From Thermococcus sp. (GTDB lineage: Archaea > Methanobacteriota_B > Thermococci > Thermococcales > Thermococcaceae): DNA of 8,197 nt. Position 1 is the first letter of the stretch; every line of letters begins with the position of its first letter. A model generated the notes under the pieces. It had not been told where the DNA came from, did not search any database, and saw only the letters and a list, made by a program, of their open reading frames with translations. The translations under genes and the position numbers were made by a program. Shown here piece after piece: positions 1 to 7,124 of this stretch. The DNA is taken from contig JAGGWM010000094.1 in NCBI GenBank assembly GCA_021157445.1, positions 1-8,197 of the forward strand, in the 5' to 3' direction.

Positions 1-233
1 ACTTTTGCTCCACTACGAGTTATAATTGAATTTATTACTAAGGTTTGACCATGCAACACCATATCCACTTTCGACATGTCCAAGTTACTTTTTCTAATCG
101 TGTTAAGAACACCTTTAGCTGGATTCTTTGGGGTTGTTTCTCCTTTTACCCATAGAAGCTCTCCAGTTTCGTCATTATATCCAACTAAATCAGTAAATGC
201 ACCTCCAATGTCTATCCCTAATCTATATCCCAT
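1..233 (-). CDS. hyuA: Hydantoinase A / 5-oxoprolinase family protein, N-terminal part (runs off left edge)
   Basis: Only the first 77 residues are in the window. The minus strand reads ATG at 233-231 and stays open to the edge. The protein starts MGYRLGIDIGGAFTD, matching the N-terminal ATP-binding signature (DIGGTFTD) of the hydantoinase/oxoprolinase fold. A second family block, HGQTLVINSIITR at residues 61-73, corresponds to the usual HGTTVATNALLER. Known family members are ATP-dependent amidohydrolases or carboxylases (N-methylhydantoinase, 5-oxoprolinase, acetophenone/acetone carboxylase), usually working with a HyuB subunit. Substrate cannot be read from this fragment. The start is supported by a G-rich Shine-Dalgarno (GGGGGGTG) about 6 bases upstream. 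The gene diverges from the cupin gene at 483 across a 249-base AT-rich spacer. ROK/FGGY sugar kinases share the same fold, but the ITTR-type second block favours HyuA. Confidence 0.85.
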   Translation of the reverse strand, partial: MGYRLGIDIGGAFTDLVGYNDETGELLWVKGETTPKNPAKGVLNTIRKSNLDMSKVDMVLHGQTLVINSIITRSGAK

Positions 234-269
234 AGTACACCCCCCAAGCACATTTTAACCATTATGGTG

Positions 270-316
270 CACATATAGTACGCAATAAATAAAATTATTC
301 GACAACATTTAAATCT
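270..316 (-). promoter_or_regulatory. Candidate promoter region of the hyuA-like gene
   Basis: Two TATA-like boxes face leftward: GATTTAAATG (315-306) and ACTATATG (279-272). The first would start transcription near 285 and give a leader of about 50 bases. The second would start near 248 and leave just enough room for the GGGGGGTG ribosome binding site. A third, more distant TATAAAAATT (about 336-327) is also possible. Sequence alone does not decide between them. Confidence 0.4.
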
Positions 317-391
317 TTCTTGTTAAATTTTTATACTAAATTTGCTGCTGAAGTAGGATAGAATAATAATCATTGACTAAAGTTATGGAAC

Positions 392-429
392 ATATAAAAA
401 CAAAAATGAACAGATAAAGCTTTTAAAGT
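392..429 (+). promoter_or_regulatory. Candidate promoter of the cupin gene
   Basis: Two rightward TATA-like boxes are visible: ATATAAAA (392-399) and GCTTTTAAAG (419-428). The nearer one would place the transcript start close to 450, leaving a leader of about 33 bases that contains the strong ribosome binding site AGGAGGAGA (469-477). Confidence 0.45.
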
Positions 430-448
430 CTGCAAACATAACAACACT

Positions 449-467
449 GTACAAAATCGTACAAAAT
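449..467 (+). repeat. Tandem direct repeat GTACAAAAT x2 (10-bp period), possible operator
   Basis: GTACAAAAT occurs at 449-457 and again at 459-467, exactly one helical turn apart. The same stretch contains an inverted repeat, TGTAC (448-452) and GTACA (459-463). It lies at or just after the transcript start expected from the TATA box at 419-428, where archaeal repressors often bind. A related copy, GTACGCAAT at 278-286, overlaps a candidate TATA box of the divergent hyuA-like gene. Operator function is inferred from position only. Confidence 0.4.
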
Positions 468-482
468 TAGGAGGAGATTTCT

Positions 483-806
483 ATGCCATGCGAGGTGTAT
501 CCTTTAGACAGATTATGGAAAATGTCTTTAAACAAGGCCTCTGAGATATTTAAAAATGAAAGCATACAAATCGGTATACTAACTCTTGCACCAAAGACTC
601 GCCTTCCAGAAGCAGGTTTTAGCATACATGAAGAATTTCATGAATTTGCATACATAGTAGAAGGAGAGGTAACCTTCGTGTCAGAGTCTAAAAAAATCCA
701 TCTTAAGAAGGGCGATTTTATGTACAATGAGCCCGGAACTCCTCACTATACTGAGAACATCTCAGATACACCAGCAAAGATTTTATGGTTTTTAGTTCCC
801 AAATAA
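483..806 (+). CDS. Small single-domain cupin protein
   Basis: A 107-residue protein that is essentially one cupin beta-barrel. Cupin motif 1 is visible around residues 45-61 (G45, H49, H53, E54, ending IVEGEV). Motif 2 is at residues 77-92 (GDF..NEPGTPH..EN, with G77, P84, G85, H88 and N92). H49/H53, E54 and H88 are the plausible metal ligands, though the H-x3-H spacing differs from the textbook HxH. The barrel closes with hydrophobic ILWFLVP at the C-terminus. The start is well supported by AGGAGGAGA six bases before the ATG. Small cupins may bind or isomerise small metabolites or act as sensors, and no substrate can be read here. Divergence from a hydantoinase/oxoprolinase-type gene suggests, without proving, a role in the same catabolic or ligand-sensing function. 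Codon use is AT-rich, unlike the genes right of position 1200. Confidence 0.8.
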   Translation: MPCEVYPLDRLWKMSLNKASEIFKNESIQIGILTLAPKTRLPEAGFSIHEEFHEFAYIVEGEVTFVSESKKIHLKKGDFMYNEPGTPHYTENISDTPAKILWFLVPK

Positions 807-827
807 AACTACAGGAGGGACAGTTAA

Positions 828-857
828 ATGGAAAACACAACTATCACGCTGGTATAA
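828..857 (+). pseudogene. Nine-codon frame (MENTTITLV) with strong ribosome binding site; truncated gene start or mini-ORF
   Basis: ACAGGAGGGACAG (812-824) provides an AGGAGGGA Shine-Dalgarno about 7 bases before an ATG located 22 bases after the cupin stop, the usual geometry of a second operon gene. The frame stops at TAA 855-857 after MENTTITLV. Reading through the stop, the same frame stays open to 978 (about 40 codons) with no recognisable motif. The simplest reading is the intact start of a gene whose body was lost or mutated. A translated micropeptide cannot be excluded. Confidence 0.4.
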
Positions 858-968
858 AAAAGAGAATGCAGGACAATATACTCATTTCGACATTACAAGG
901 AGTTTCTATTGACAATCAAGCATCAAAGCAAAAAAGCATTTTTGATCACACAGATTTATCTTGTTAAT

Positions 969-1178
969 TTAGTGAAATAATGAGTATCCTAAGACTTCTC
1001 TATAGTCCAATGGTTCAATTGTTAATGCTTCTGCAGTCTTCTTAAACCAAAATTTAAGAGACATTGTTAAATGTCCTACTGTTTCCGCAAAAAGTAAAGA
1101 TGTAGCACTAGTTCCAATCAAGACTAAAATCAGTTAAACTAATTGAGCTAGAACTACACCGAGAGAAAAAGCTAAGAT
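969..1178 (-). pseudogene. C-terminal relic of a membrane protein, interrupted by an in-frame stop
   Basis: One minus-strand frame reads about 15 hydrophobic residues (ILAFSLGVVLAQLV), a TAA stop at 1136-1134, then another 54 residues beginning LILVLIGTSATSLLFAE and ending LDYREVLGYSLFH before a TAA at 971-969. The hydrophobic character continues in the same frame on both sides of the stop, and a basic, polar tail (KFWFKKTAEAL) follows. This looks like the last transmembrane helix or helices and cytoplasmic tail of a polytopic membrane protein. I do not recognise the family. No start signal or upstream body remains; the segment runs directly into the promoter of the DUF357 gene. A 31-codon frame beginning at ATG 1064 is the only piece that could still be translated, and it lacks a clear ribosome binding site. 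Confidence 0.4.
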
Positions 1179-1184
1179 TTATAA
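1177..1184 (+). promoter_or_regulatory. TATA box for the DUF357-UPF0212 operon
   Basis: ATTTATAA at 1177-1184, preceded by purine-rich GCTAAG, is a good archaeal TATA box. Initiation about 25 bases downstream would fall near 1206, giving a very short leader before the GTG at 1219, with GAGG (1207-1210) as a modest Shine-Dalgarno. Confidence 0.6.
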
Positions 1185-1218
1185 GGGTTCCAAAATATCT
1201 CCAACCGAGGCGAGACCG

Positions 1219-1506
1219 GTGGAGCGAGAGATCACCGAAGAGAAACTTAAGAAGTATTTTGAAATCACAAGAAAAGCCCTTGAGACGCTTGAGATAGCAG
1301 TCCATGAAAAAAGTCTTCTCTTCTCTGTAGCGCAAGACTTTTTAACCATGGCAAAGAGCTACTATAGCGACGCTGAATACTACTACAAAAAAGGAGATTA
1401 CGTCACCGCATTCGCTGCTTTGAACTACGCTCATGGTTTTATTGACGCAGGAGTGAGGCTTGGAGTGTTTAAAGGAGAAGATGATAGACTATTCGCATTC
1501 GGGTGA
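1219..1506 (+). CDS. DUF357 family protein (helical, archaeal)
   Basis: A 95-residue, largely alpha-helical protein starting at GTG. The central block LTMAKSYYSDAEYYYKKGD (residues 42-60) followed by TAFAALNYAHGFIDAGVRLG (63-82) is typical of the archaeal DUF357 family. Length fits the family, which is generally under 100 residues. The GTG start is preferred because the TATA box at 1177-1184 and GAGG at 1207-1210 sit immediately upstream and no in-frame ATG is near. Biochemical function is unknown. The stop codon (1504-1506) lies inside the ribosome binding site of the next gene, and the two coding regions are 5 bases apart, so translational coupling with the UPF0212 gene is likely. The helical hairpin character suggests a protein- or RNA-binding accessory role, but that is inference. 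Confidence 0.85.
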   Translation: MEREITEEKLKKYFEITRKALETLEIAVHEKSLLFSVAQDFLTMAKSYYSDAEYYYKKGDYVTAFAALNYAHGFIDAGVRLGVFKGEDDRLFAFG

Positions 1507-1511
1507 GGAAG

Positions 1512-1904
1512 ATGGGAGATTATATAGTCGTCCTTGAGGCTCCAATAATAGTGAGAGACGTCGAAAGTCCGGATGATGCTATAAACGTTGCTGTATCAAA
1601 GGTGGCGAAGGCTCTAAACAAGGAAAAGCTCGACTTTGTGAGGGTTGAAATCGGTTATTCTCAGTGCCCTGTGTGCGGTTCGCCCTTTGAGAGTGCTTTT
1701 GTTATTGGAAGCGTGGGCCTGGTTGGGATTTATTTGACGCTTAAGGTGTTTAATGCCCAAAGTCTCGAACATGCAGAGAGGATCGCCAAAGCTGTGGTTG
1801 GAAAAGCCCTGAAAAAAGTGCCTTTAAAGGTTTTTGAGATTAAAGAGCTCCACAATGGAAAAGAGGAAGAAGGAGTAGAGGTTAACGACAACAACGGCGT
1901 TTGA
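1512..1904 (+). CDS. UPF0212 (DUF555) family protein
   Basis: A 130-residue protein, MGDYIVVLEAPIIVRDVES at the N-terminus, matching the archaeal UPF0212/DUF555 family from end to end. A CPVC pair (Cys52 and Cys55) sits in the conserved GYSQCPVCGSPF block and may bind zinc or iron, possibly across a dimer since only two cysteines are present. A hydrophobic stretch follows (AFVIGSVGLVGIYLTLKVF, 62-80), then a helix rich in basic residues. I chose the ATG at 1512 rather than the GTG at 1503. GGTGAGG (1502-1508) is then a Shine-Dalgarno, whereas the GTG would place initiation inside the preceding stop region. Function is unknown. It forms an operon with the DUF357 gene and is followed by T-run terminators. 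The acidic C-terminal tail after residue 117 looks variable. Confidence 0.88.
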   Translation: MGDYIVVLEAPIIVRDVESPDDAINVAVSKVAKALNKEKLDFVRVEIGYSQCPVCGSPFESAFVIGSVGLVGIYLTLKVFNAQSLEHAERIAKAVVGKALKKVPLKVFEIKELHNGKEEEGVEVNDNNGV

Positions 1905-1910
1905 ATCTTC

Positions 1911-1927
1911 GTGTTTTTTCATTTTTT
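1911..1927 (+). terminator. T-run terminator after the DUF357-UPF0212 operon
   Basis: Two T6 runs (1914-1919 and 1922-1927), separated by CA, begin ten bases after the UPF0212 stop. No hairpin precedes them, which is normal for archaeal termination on U-tracts. Confidence 0.65.
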
Positions 1928-1930
1928 GCT

Positions 1931-2009
1931 GGGATTTATAATTTGGGATTTATCGTTTTTAGCCTTTTTTAGGCAAAACTTTTAAGCTTCCTTGTTGCAA
2001 GGGACAACA
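1931..2009 (+). promoter_or_regulatory. pyrG promoter region with repeats
   Basis: CTTTTAAG (1979-1986), preceded by GGCAAAA, is the best TATA box and predicts initiation near 2005-2008. An inverted repeat TGTTG (1993-1997)/CAACA (2005-2009) straddles that point and could be an operator. Further upstream are a direct repeat, GGGATTTAT at 1931-1939 and 1945-1953, and a small inverted repeat GCCT (1962-1965)/AGGC (1971-1974). The TTTATAA within the first repeat copy may be a weaker second TATA box. Confidence 0.5.
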
Positions 2010-2012
2010 TAA

Positions 2013-4498
<2,486 letters not shown>

Positions 4499-4555
4499 CT
4501 GCACCACCAGGGAAGATAGAAGAGTTATGGTTTTAAGGATTTTGGAAGGGAAAAG

Positions 4556-4565
4556 ATTTATAAGC
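4556..4565. promoter_or_regulatory. Shared TATA box between the membrane protein gene and the S8e gene
   Basis: ATTTATAAGC (plus) reads GCTTATAAAT on the minus strand, so the element is nearly symmetric and usable both ways. Rightward, purine-rich GGGAAAAG upstream resembles a BRE and predicts initiation near 4586, 28 bases before the S8e ATG. Leftward, initiation would fall near 4534, giving a 36-base leader before ATG 4498. No other good TATA box for either gene is visible in the gap. Confidence 0.6.
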
Positions 4566-4613
4566 AAATTCCTAAAATGCCCATAGGGTTAAGATCATCA
4601 TGAGGTGAGAGTT

Positions 4614-5006
4614 ATGGCTATCTGGCAGGGAAGATCACTCAAAAAGCCTTCAGGTGGAAGGATTATACTCGCAAGAAAGAAGAGAAAGAGGGAGCTCGGA
4701 AGAGAGCCGGCCTTCACAAGGGTGGTTGAAGACAAGGAAGAGAGGAAGATAATCAGAACATATGGCGGCAACAGAAAAGTCAGACTCGTAAAGGCACTTT
4801 ACGCAAACGTCTTTGAGAACGGAAAGGGCAAGAAGGTAAAAATCCTTAGCGTAGTTGAGAACCCAGCCAACAGACAGTACGTTAGAAGGAACATCATTAC
4901 AAAGGGCGCAATAATACAGACAGAGGTTGGAAAGGCAATAGTTACTTCAAGACCGGGGCAAGATGGTGTTGTAAACGCAGTTCTCATTAAGGAAGAAAAC
5001 GCCTGA
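4614..5006 (+). CDS. rps8e: 30S ribosomal protein S8e
   Basis: A 130-residue basic protein of the archaeal/eukaryotic small ribosomal subunit. It starts [16 protein letters not shown], the diagnostic S8e N-terminus, with a very basic segment [13 protein letters not shown] at about residues 19-31. The conserved [12 protein letters not shown] block follows, then [20 protein letters not shown], and the C-terminal [15 protein letters not shown]. Length fits the archaeal form, which lacks the large insertion of the eukaryotic protein. The ATG at 4614 is chosen over the in-frame GTG at 4605, which lies inside the ribosome binding site GAGGTGA (4602-4608). The gene stands alone between its own promoter and a pyrimidine-rich terminator, and shares its TATA region with the divergent membrane protein gene. 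Confidence 0.97.
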   Translation: MAIWQGRSLKKPSGGRIILARKKRKRELGREPAFTRVVEDKEERKIIRTYGGNRKVRLVKALYANVFENGKGKKVKILSVVENPANRQYVRRNIITKGAIIQTEVGKAIVTSRPGQDGVVNAVLIKEENA

Positions 5007-5020
5007 TTTCTTTCTTTTCT
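5007..5020 (+). terminator. Pyrimidine/T-rich terminator after S8e
   Basis: TTTCTTTCTTTTCT directly follows the S8e stop codon. T-rich tracts of this kind terminate archaeal transcription without a hairpin. A new TATA box follows within 10 bases. Confidence 0.5.
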
Positions 5021-5028
5021 CGTGAAAC

Positions 5029-5037
5029 TTTTATATA
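5029..5037 (+). promoter_or_regulatory. TATA box for the coiled-coil zinc-ribbon protein gene
   Basis: TTTTATATA at 5029-5037, after GTGAAAC (BRE-like), is a strong archaeal TATA box. Initiation about 25 bases downstream falls near 5058-5060, so the transcript would have a leader of only about 10 bases before ATG 5069, with GGTG (5059-5062) at its very 5' end. Confidence 0.65.
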
Positions 5038-5068
5038 CCTGAACTTCCTATTTATTCCGGTGTAGTTA

Positions 5069-5962
5069 ATGGAATATTCACGAATTGAGAAAATACTTGC
5101 GAGTTTGTTTGTTGTTTTTCTCCTTCTGGCGAGCATAAACTTCCTCAGGGAGCTCGAGAACGTTCCCCAAAAGCCAAACTATGAGTATTATCAGGAAAAA
5201 TACGGAATAAAACCCCTTCTCGAAAATCAAAGCCGCTTAATGGAACTCGACAGACAGCTCTTCGAGATGTATCAAAAGGCAGAAAATAACTTAACTGAGG
5301 CAGAGAGGGTTTACCTCTTCAAAAGGGAGGAATACAGAGTTGCACTTGAGAGCGGGAATGCAACGGAGGAGTTAAGAGTCGAATATCTGAGAGCGAAAGA
5401 AGCCTATGAGAAAGCCTATTTCCAATATCTTGGGGCAAAAAGCGCCTATGAACAGACCCACAGAAAGCTGGAGGATATTAGCTCAAAGATTCAGGAGCTC
5501 ATGCAGAAAGCAAACGAGGAATATAGAAGGGCCTACAATGCCTACAGGCTTAAGGTTCTCATGTTAAAGCTTTTATTTGCCATTCCCGTTTTCATAGTGT
5601 CGCTTTTGCTCCTTCGGAGGTACAAAAACATCTACACCTCTTCTCTGATAGCGTATTCTTCGCTGTTGCTTATTTACCTGCTCCTTTCCGCAATATGGAG
5701 CACGGTGCAGCTTATAGGTCTAAGCCTCTTTGGAGCACTTGCTACGCTCTTAGCCCTCTACTACCTAAGAAGAGAATACTTCAAGCCTGAAAGGGTCTAT
5801 AAGAGGAGAATTGCCCAAAATAAATGTTATAACTGTGGCTTTCCCGTGAAGGATGACTATTTATACTGCCCCAACTGTGGAGCAAAGCTAAAAGAAAAGT
5901 GTGAGCACTGCGGAGCTTTGAAGCCTATTCATCTTCAATTCTGCCCATACTGCGGGCAATAG
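5069..5962 (+). CDS. Membrane-anchored coiled-coil protein with C-terminal tandem zinc ribbons
   Basis: A 297-residue protein of unrecognised function but clear architecture. A first transmembrane helix spans residues 9-26. About 130 mostly helical, charged residues (40-165) follow, rich in E, K, Y and A with coiled-coil-like repetition (YLRAKEAYEKAYFQYLGAK). Three more membrane helices lie at about 164-183, 190-209 and 212-232. The C-terminus has two zinc ribbons in tandem: Cys253/256 with 267/270, and Cys278/281 with 292/295. Positive charges after helices 2 and 4 put the zinc ribbons in the cytoplasm and the coiled coil outside. Three N-x-S/T sequons (Asn53, Asn74, Asn97) in that region fit export and glycosylation. 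It may be a sensor or scaffold, which is inference. Its last 38 bases overlap, antiparallel, the end of the NOG1-like gene, so the final CPYCGQ is encoded opposite that protein's C-terminus. Confidence 0.85.
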   Translation: MEYSRIEKILASLFVVFLLLASINFLRELENVPQKPNYEYYQEKYGIKPLLENQSRLMELDRQLFEMYQKAENNLTEAERVYLFKREEYRVALESGNATEELRVEYLRAKEAYEKAYFQYLGAKSAYEQTHRKLEDISSKIQELMQKANEEYRRAYNAYRLKVLMLKLLFAIPVFIVSLLLLRRYKNIYTSSLIAYSSLLLIYLLLSAIWSTVQLIGLSLFGALATLLALYYLRREYFKPERVYKRRIAQNKCYNCGFPVKDDYLYCPNCGAKLKEKCEHCGALKPIHLQFCPYCGQ

Positions 5963-6980
5963 CCTCCATTTCGGGCTTTATTATTTTTATCACCCTTTCT
6001 TTTAGCTCTTCTATTCCAAGCCCTTTTTCAGCAGAAATCCCTAGGGGCTCAATTCCCCTGCTTCTAAGGAACTCTTCTATTCTTTTTATCTTTTCATCAT
6101 CTGCAATGTCTATCTTGTTTAGCACCACTATAAACGGAAATTCGCCAAATTCTTCGTATATTTCCTCAAAAAGGTGCATCTGCTCGTCTATTGGGAAGCC
6201 ACAGTACTCACTTGGGTCAAAGATGTAAATTATCAGCTTGCCCAAATGCTTTAATGCCAAAATCGCCTGCTTTTCTATCTCGTTTCTTTCGCTCAATGGT
6301 CTATCTAAGAGGCCAGGCGTGTCTATGACCTGATACTTCATCCAGTGCTCCTCAAACTGACCAACGTTTATTCCCTTTGTCGTGAAAGGATAACTAGCCA
6401 CTTCAGGCTTGGCATTCGTGAGCTTTCTCAAAAGTGTGGACTTTCCAACGTTTGGATGGCCCGCTATTACTATTGTCGGAAGAGTGAGGTCAATCACGGG
6501 CATGTCCTTTAAAACGTTCCTAGCCTTGTTGAGATACTCAAGGTTGTCGGCTATGTCTTTTATGACGCTTGCTACTCTTCCATAGAATTCCCTTCTCAGC
6601 TGTGCAATCTCCTTTGGATCTCTTGAATACCGTATCTTCTCCATGTATCTCTCTTCTAATGTTCTTATGGTTTTTATTGCCCAGTTTATCGAAGCTAAAG
6701 CCTTATGAAACATCCTCCTATCAACCAGTATATCTAAGAGCTCCTGATAGAATGGAGGAAGGGTTGAAACACCTGGTGTCCTATCGAGAATTTTTCTAAG
6801 GTTATCCCTAATAACGTTTGAGACAGTCCTTATTCTAAGCTCCTCTCTTTGTCTCGCTTTACTAATCACACTCCCCCTTGGATTAAAGGCCGAAGCTGCT
6901 TTTTCAGCTCGCCTAAACGCTTTGTCAATGATTTCATCCGCTAGAAGTATGGTTGGCATTTTTTCAAATGGATTTTTCAT
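5925..6980 (-). CDS. NOG1-type GTPase (archaeal, ribosome-assembly family)
   Basis: A 351-residue GTPase of the OBG/NOG1 class. An N-terminal helical domain (residues 1-165) typical of NOG1 precedes the G domain. All G motifs are visible: G1 GHPNVGKST (174-182), G2 Thr within YPFTTKG (197-203), G3 DTPG (220-223), G4 NKID (288-291) and G5 SAEKG (316-320). Eukaryotic NOG1 acts in 60S ribosomal subunit assembly. The archaeal protein lacks the long eukaryotic C-terminal extension, so this length is normal. The role in large-subunit biogenesis is inferred from the family. The ATG at 6980 is supported by GGTGA (6991-6987) six bases upstream and a TATA box at 7039-7031. It converges on the zinc-ribbon gene with a 38-base coding overlap. 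Its upstream spacer holds a GC-rich hairpin and a probable structured RNA gene. Confidence 0.93.
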   Translation of the reverse strand: MKNPFEKMPTILLADEIIDKAFRRAEKAASAFNPRGSVISKARQREELRIRTVSNVIRDNLRKILDRTPGVSTLPPFYQELLDILVDRRMFHKALASINWAIKTIRTLEERYMEKIRYSRDPKEIAQLRREFYGRVASVIKDIADNLEYLNKARNVLKDMPVIDLTLPTIVIAGHPNVGKSTLLRKLTNAKPEVASYPFTTKGINVGQFEEHWMKYQVIDTPGLLDRPLSERNEIEKQAILALKHLGKLIIYIFDPSEYCGFPIDEQMHLFEEIYEEFGEFPFIVVLNKIDIADDEKIKRIEEFLRSRGIEPLGISAEKGLGIEELKERVIKIIKPEMEAIARSMGRIEDE

Positions 6981-7030
6981 ACTCTCTCACCTTTCCTATT
7001 TTTCTCGCCTTTAGTGACTTTCTCAATAGG

Positions 7031-7039
7031 TTTTTAAAG
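7031..7039 (-). promoter_or_regulatory. TATA box for the NOG1-like gene
   Basis: The minus strand reads CTTTAAAAA (7039-7031). Initiation about 26 bases downstream falls near 7009, giving a leader of about 29 bases with GGTGAGAG close to the start codon. The same element reads TTTTTAAAG on the plus strand and could also drive rightward transcription starting near 7060. Confidence 0.55.
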
Positions 7040-7057
7040 GTGTTGATCACGCTCCTC

Positions 7058-7093
7058 TGCGGGCTGGAAGCCTCTAAGGGAGGAAAGCCCGCA
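7058..7093. other. GC-rich hairpin upstream of the structured RNA gene
   Basis: A perfect 8-bp stem TGCGGGCT (7058-7065)/AGCCCGCA (7086-7093) encloses an asymmetric purine internal loop (GGAAG on the 5' side, AA on the 3' side). A second stem, CCTC (7071-7074)/GAGG (7080-7083), has a TAAGG loop. It lies between the TATA box of the NOG1 gene and that of the RNA gene, so from those promoters it would not be transcribed whole. A rightward transcript from 7031-7039 would begin close to its 5' base. No T-run follows, so it is not an obvious terminator. Role unknown. Confidence 0.55.
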
Positions 7094-7095
7094 AA

Positions 7096-7104
7096 GTTTA
7101 TAAG
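7096..7104 (+). promoter_or_regulatory. TATA box of the structured RNA gene
   Basis: GTTTATAAG (7096-7104), preceded by GCAAA (7091-7095, BRE-like), is a strong archaeal TATA box with no protein start codon or ribosome binding site at the right distance on the plus strand. Initiation is predicted near 7125, just before the folded segment. Confidence 0.65.
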
Positions 7105-7124
7105 CCCTGTGTTGCAGTTATTAT

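Larger units (their letters stand above)
807..1218. other. Gene-poor AT-rich spacer with decayed coding remnants
   Basis: No intact gene of ordinary length is convincing here. The stretch holds a 9-codon frame with a strong ribosome binding site (828-857), a minus-strand membrane-protein-like relic with an internal stop (969-1178), and the promoter of the DUF357 gene. Between about 858 and 968 several frames are open by chance, but none shows a recognisable motif. The composition resembles the hyuA/cupin side rather than the core genes to the right, so it probably belongs to the accessory segment. Confidence 0.5.

Noticed and set aside
785..967. 60-codon plus-strand frame overlapping the cupin stop
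   Set aside because: It starts inside the cupin coding region with no ribosome binding site, and the translation has no recognisable pattern. The real signal here is the ribosome binding site for ATG 828 in another frame.
1108..1335. Minus-strand 75-codon frame opposite the DUF357 gene
   Set aside because: Shadow of the DUF357 coding sequence. The membrane-relic frame ending at 969 is a different frame with stronger protein character.
4499..4567. Longer N-terminus of the membrane protein from TTG 4567
   Set aside because: The extension codes across the TATA box, the start is a weak codon without a ribosome binding site, and ATG 4498 has GGTGGTG just upstream.
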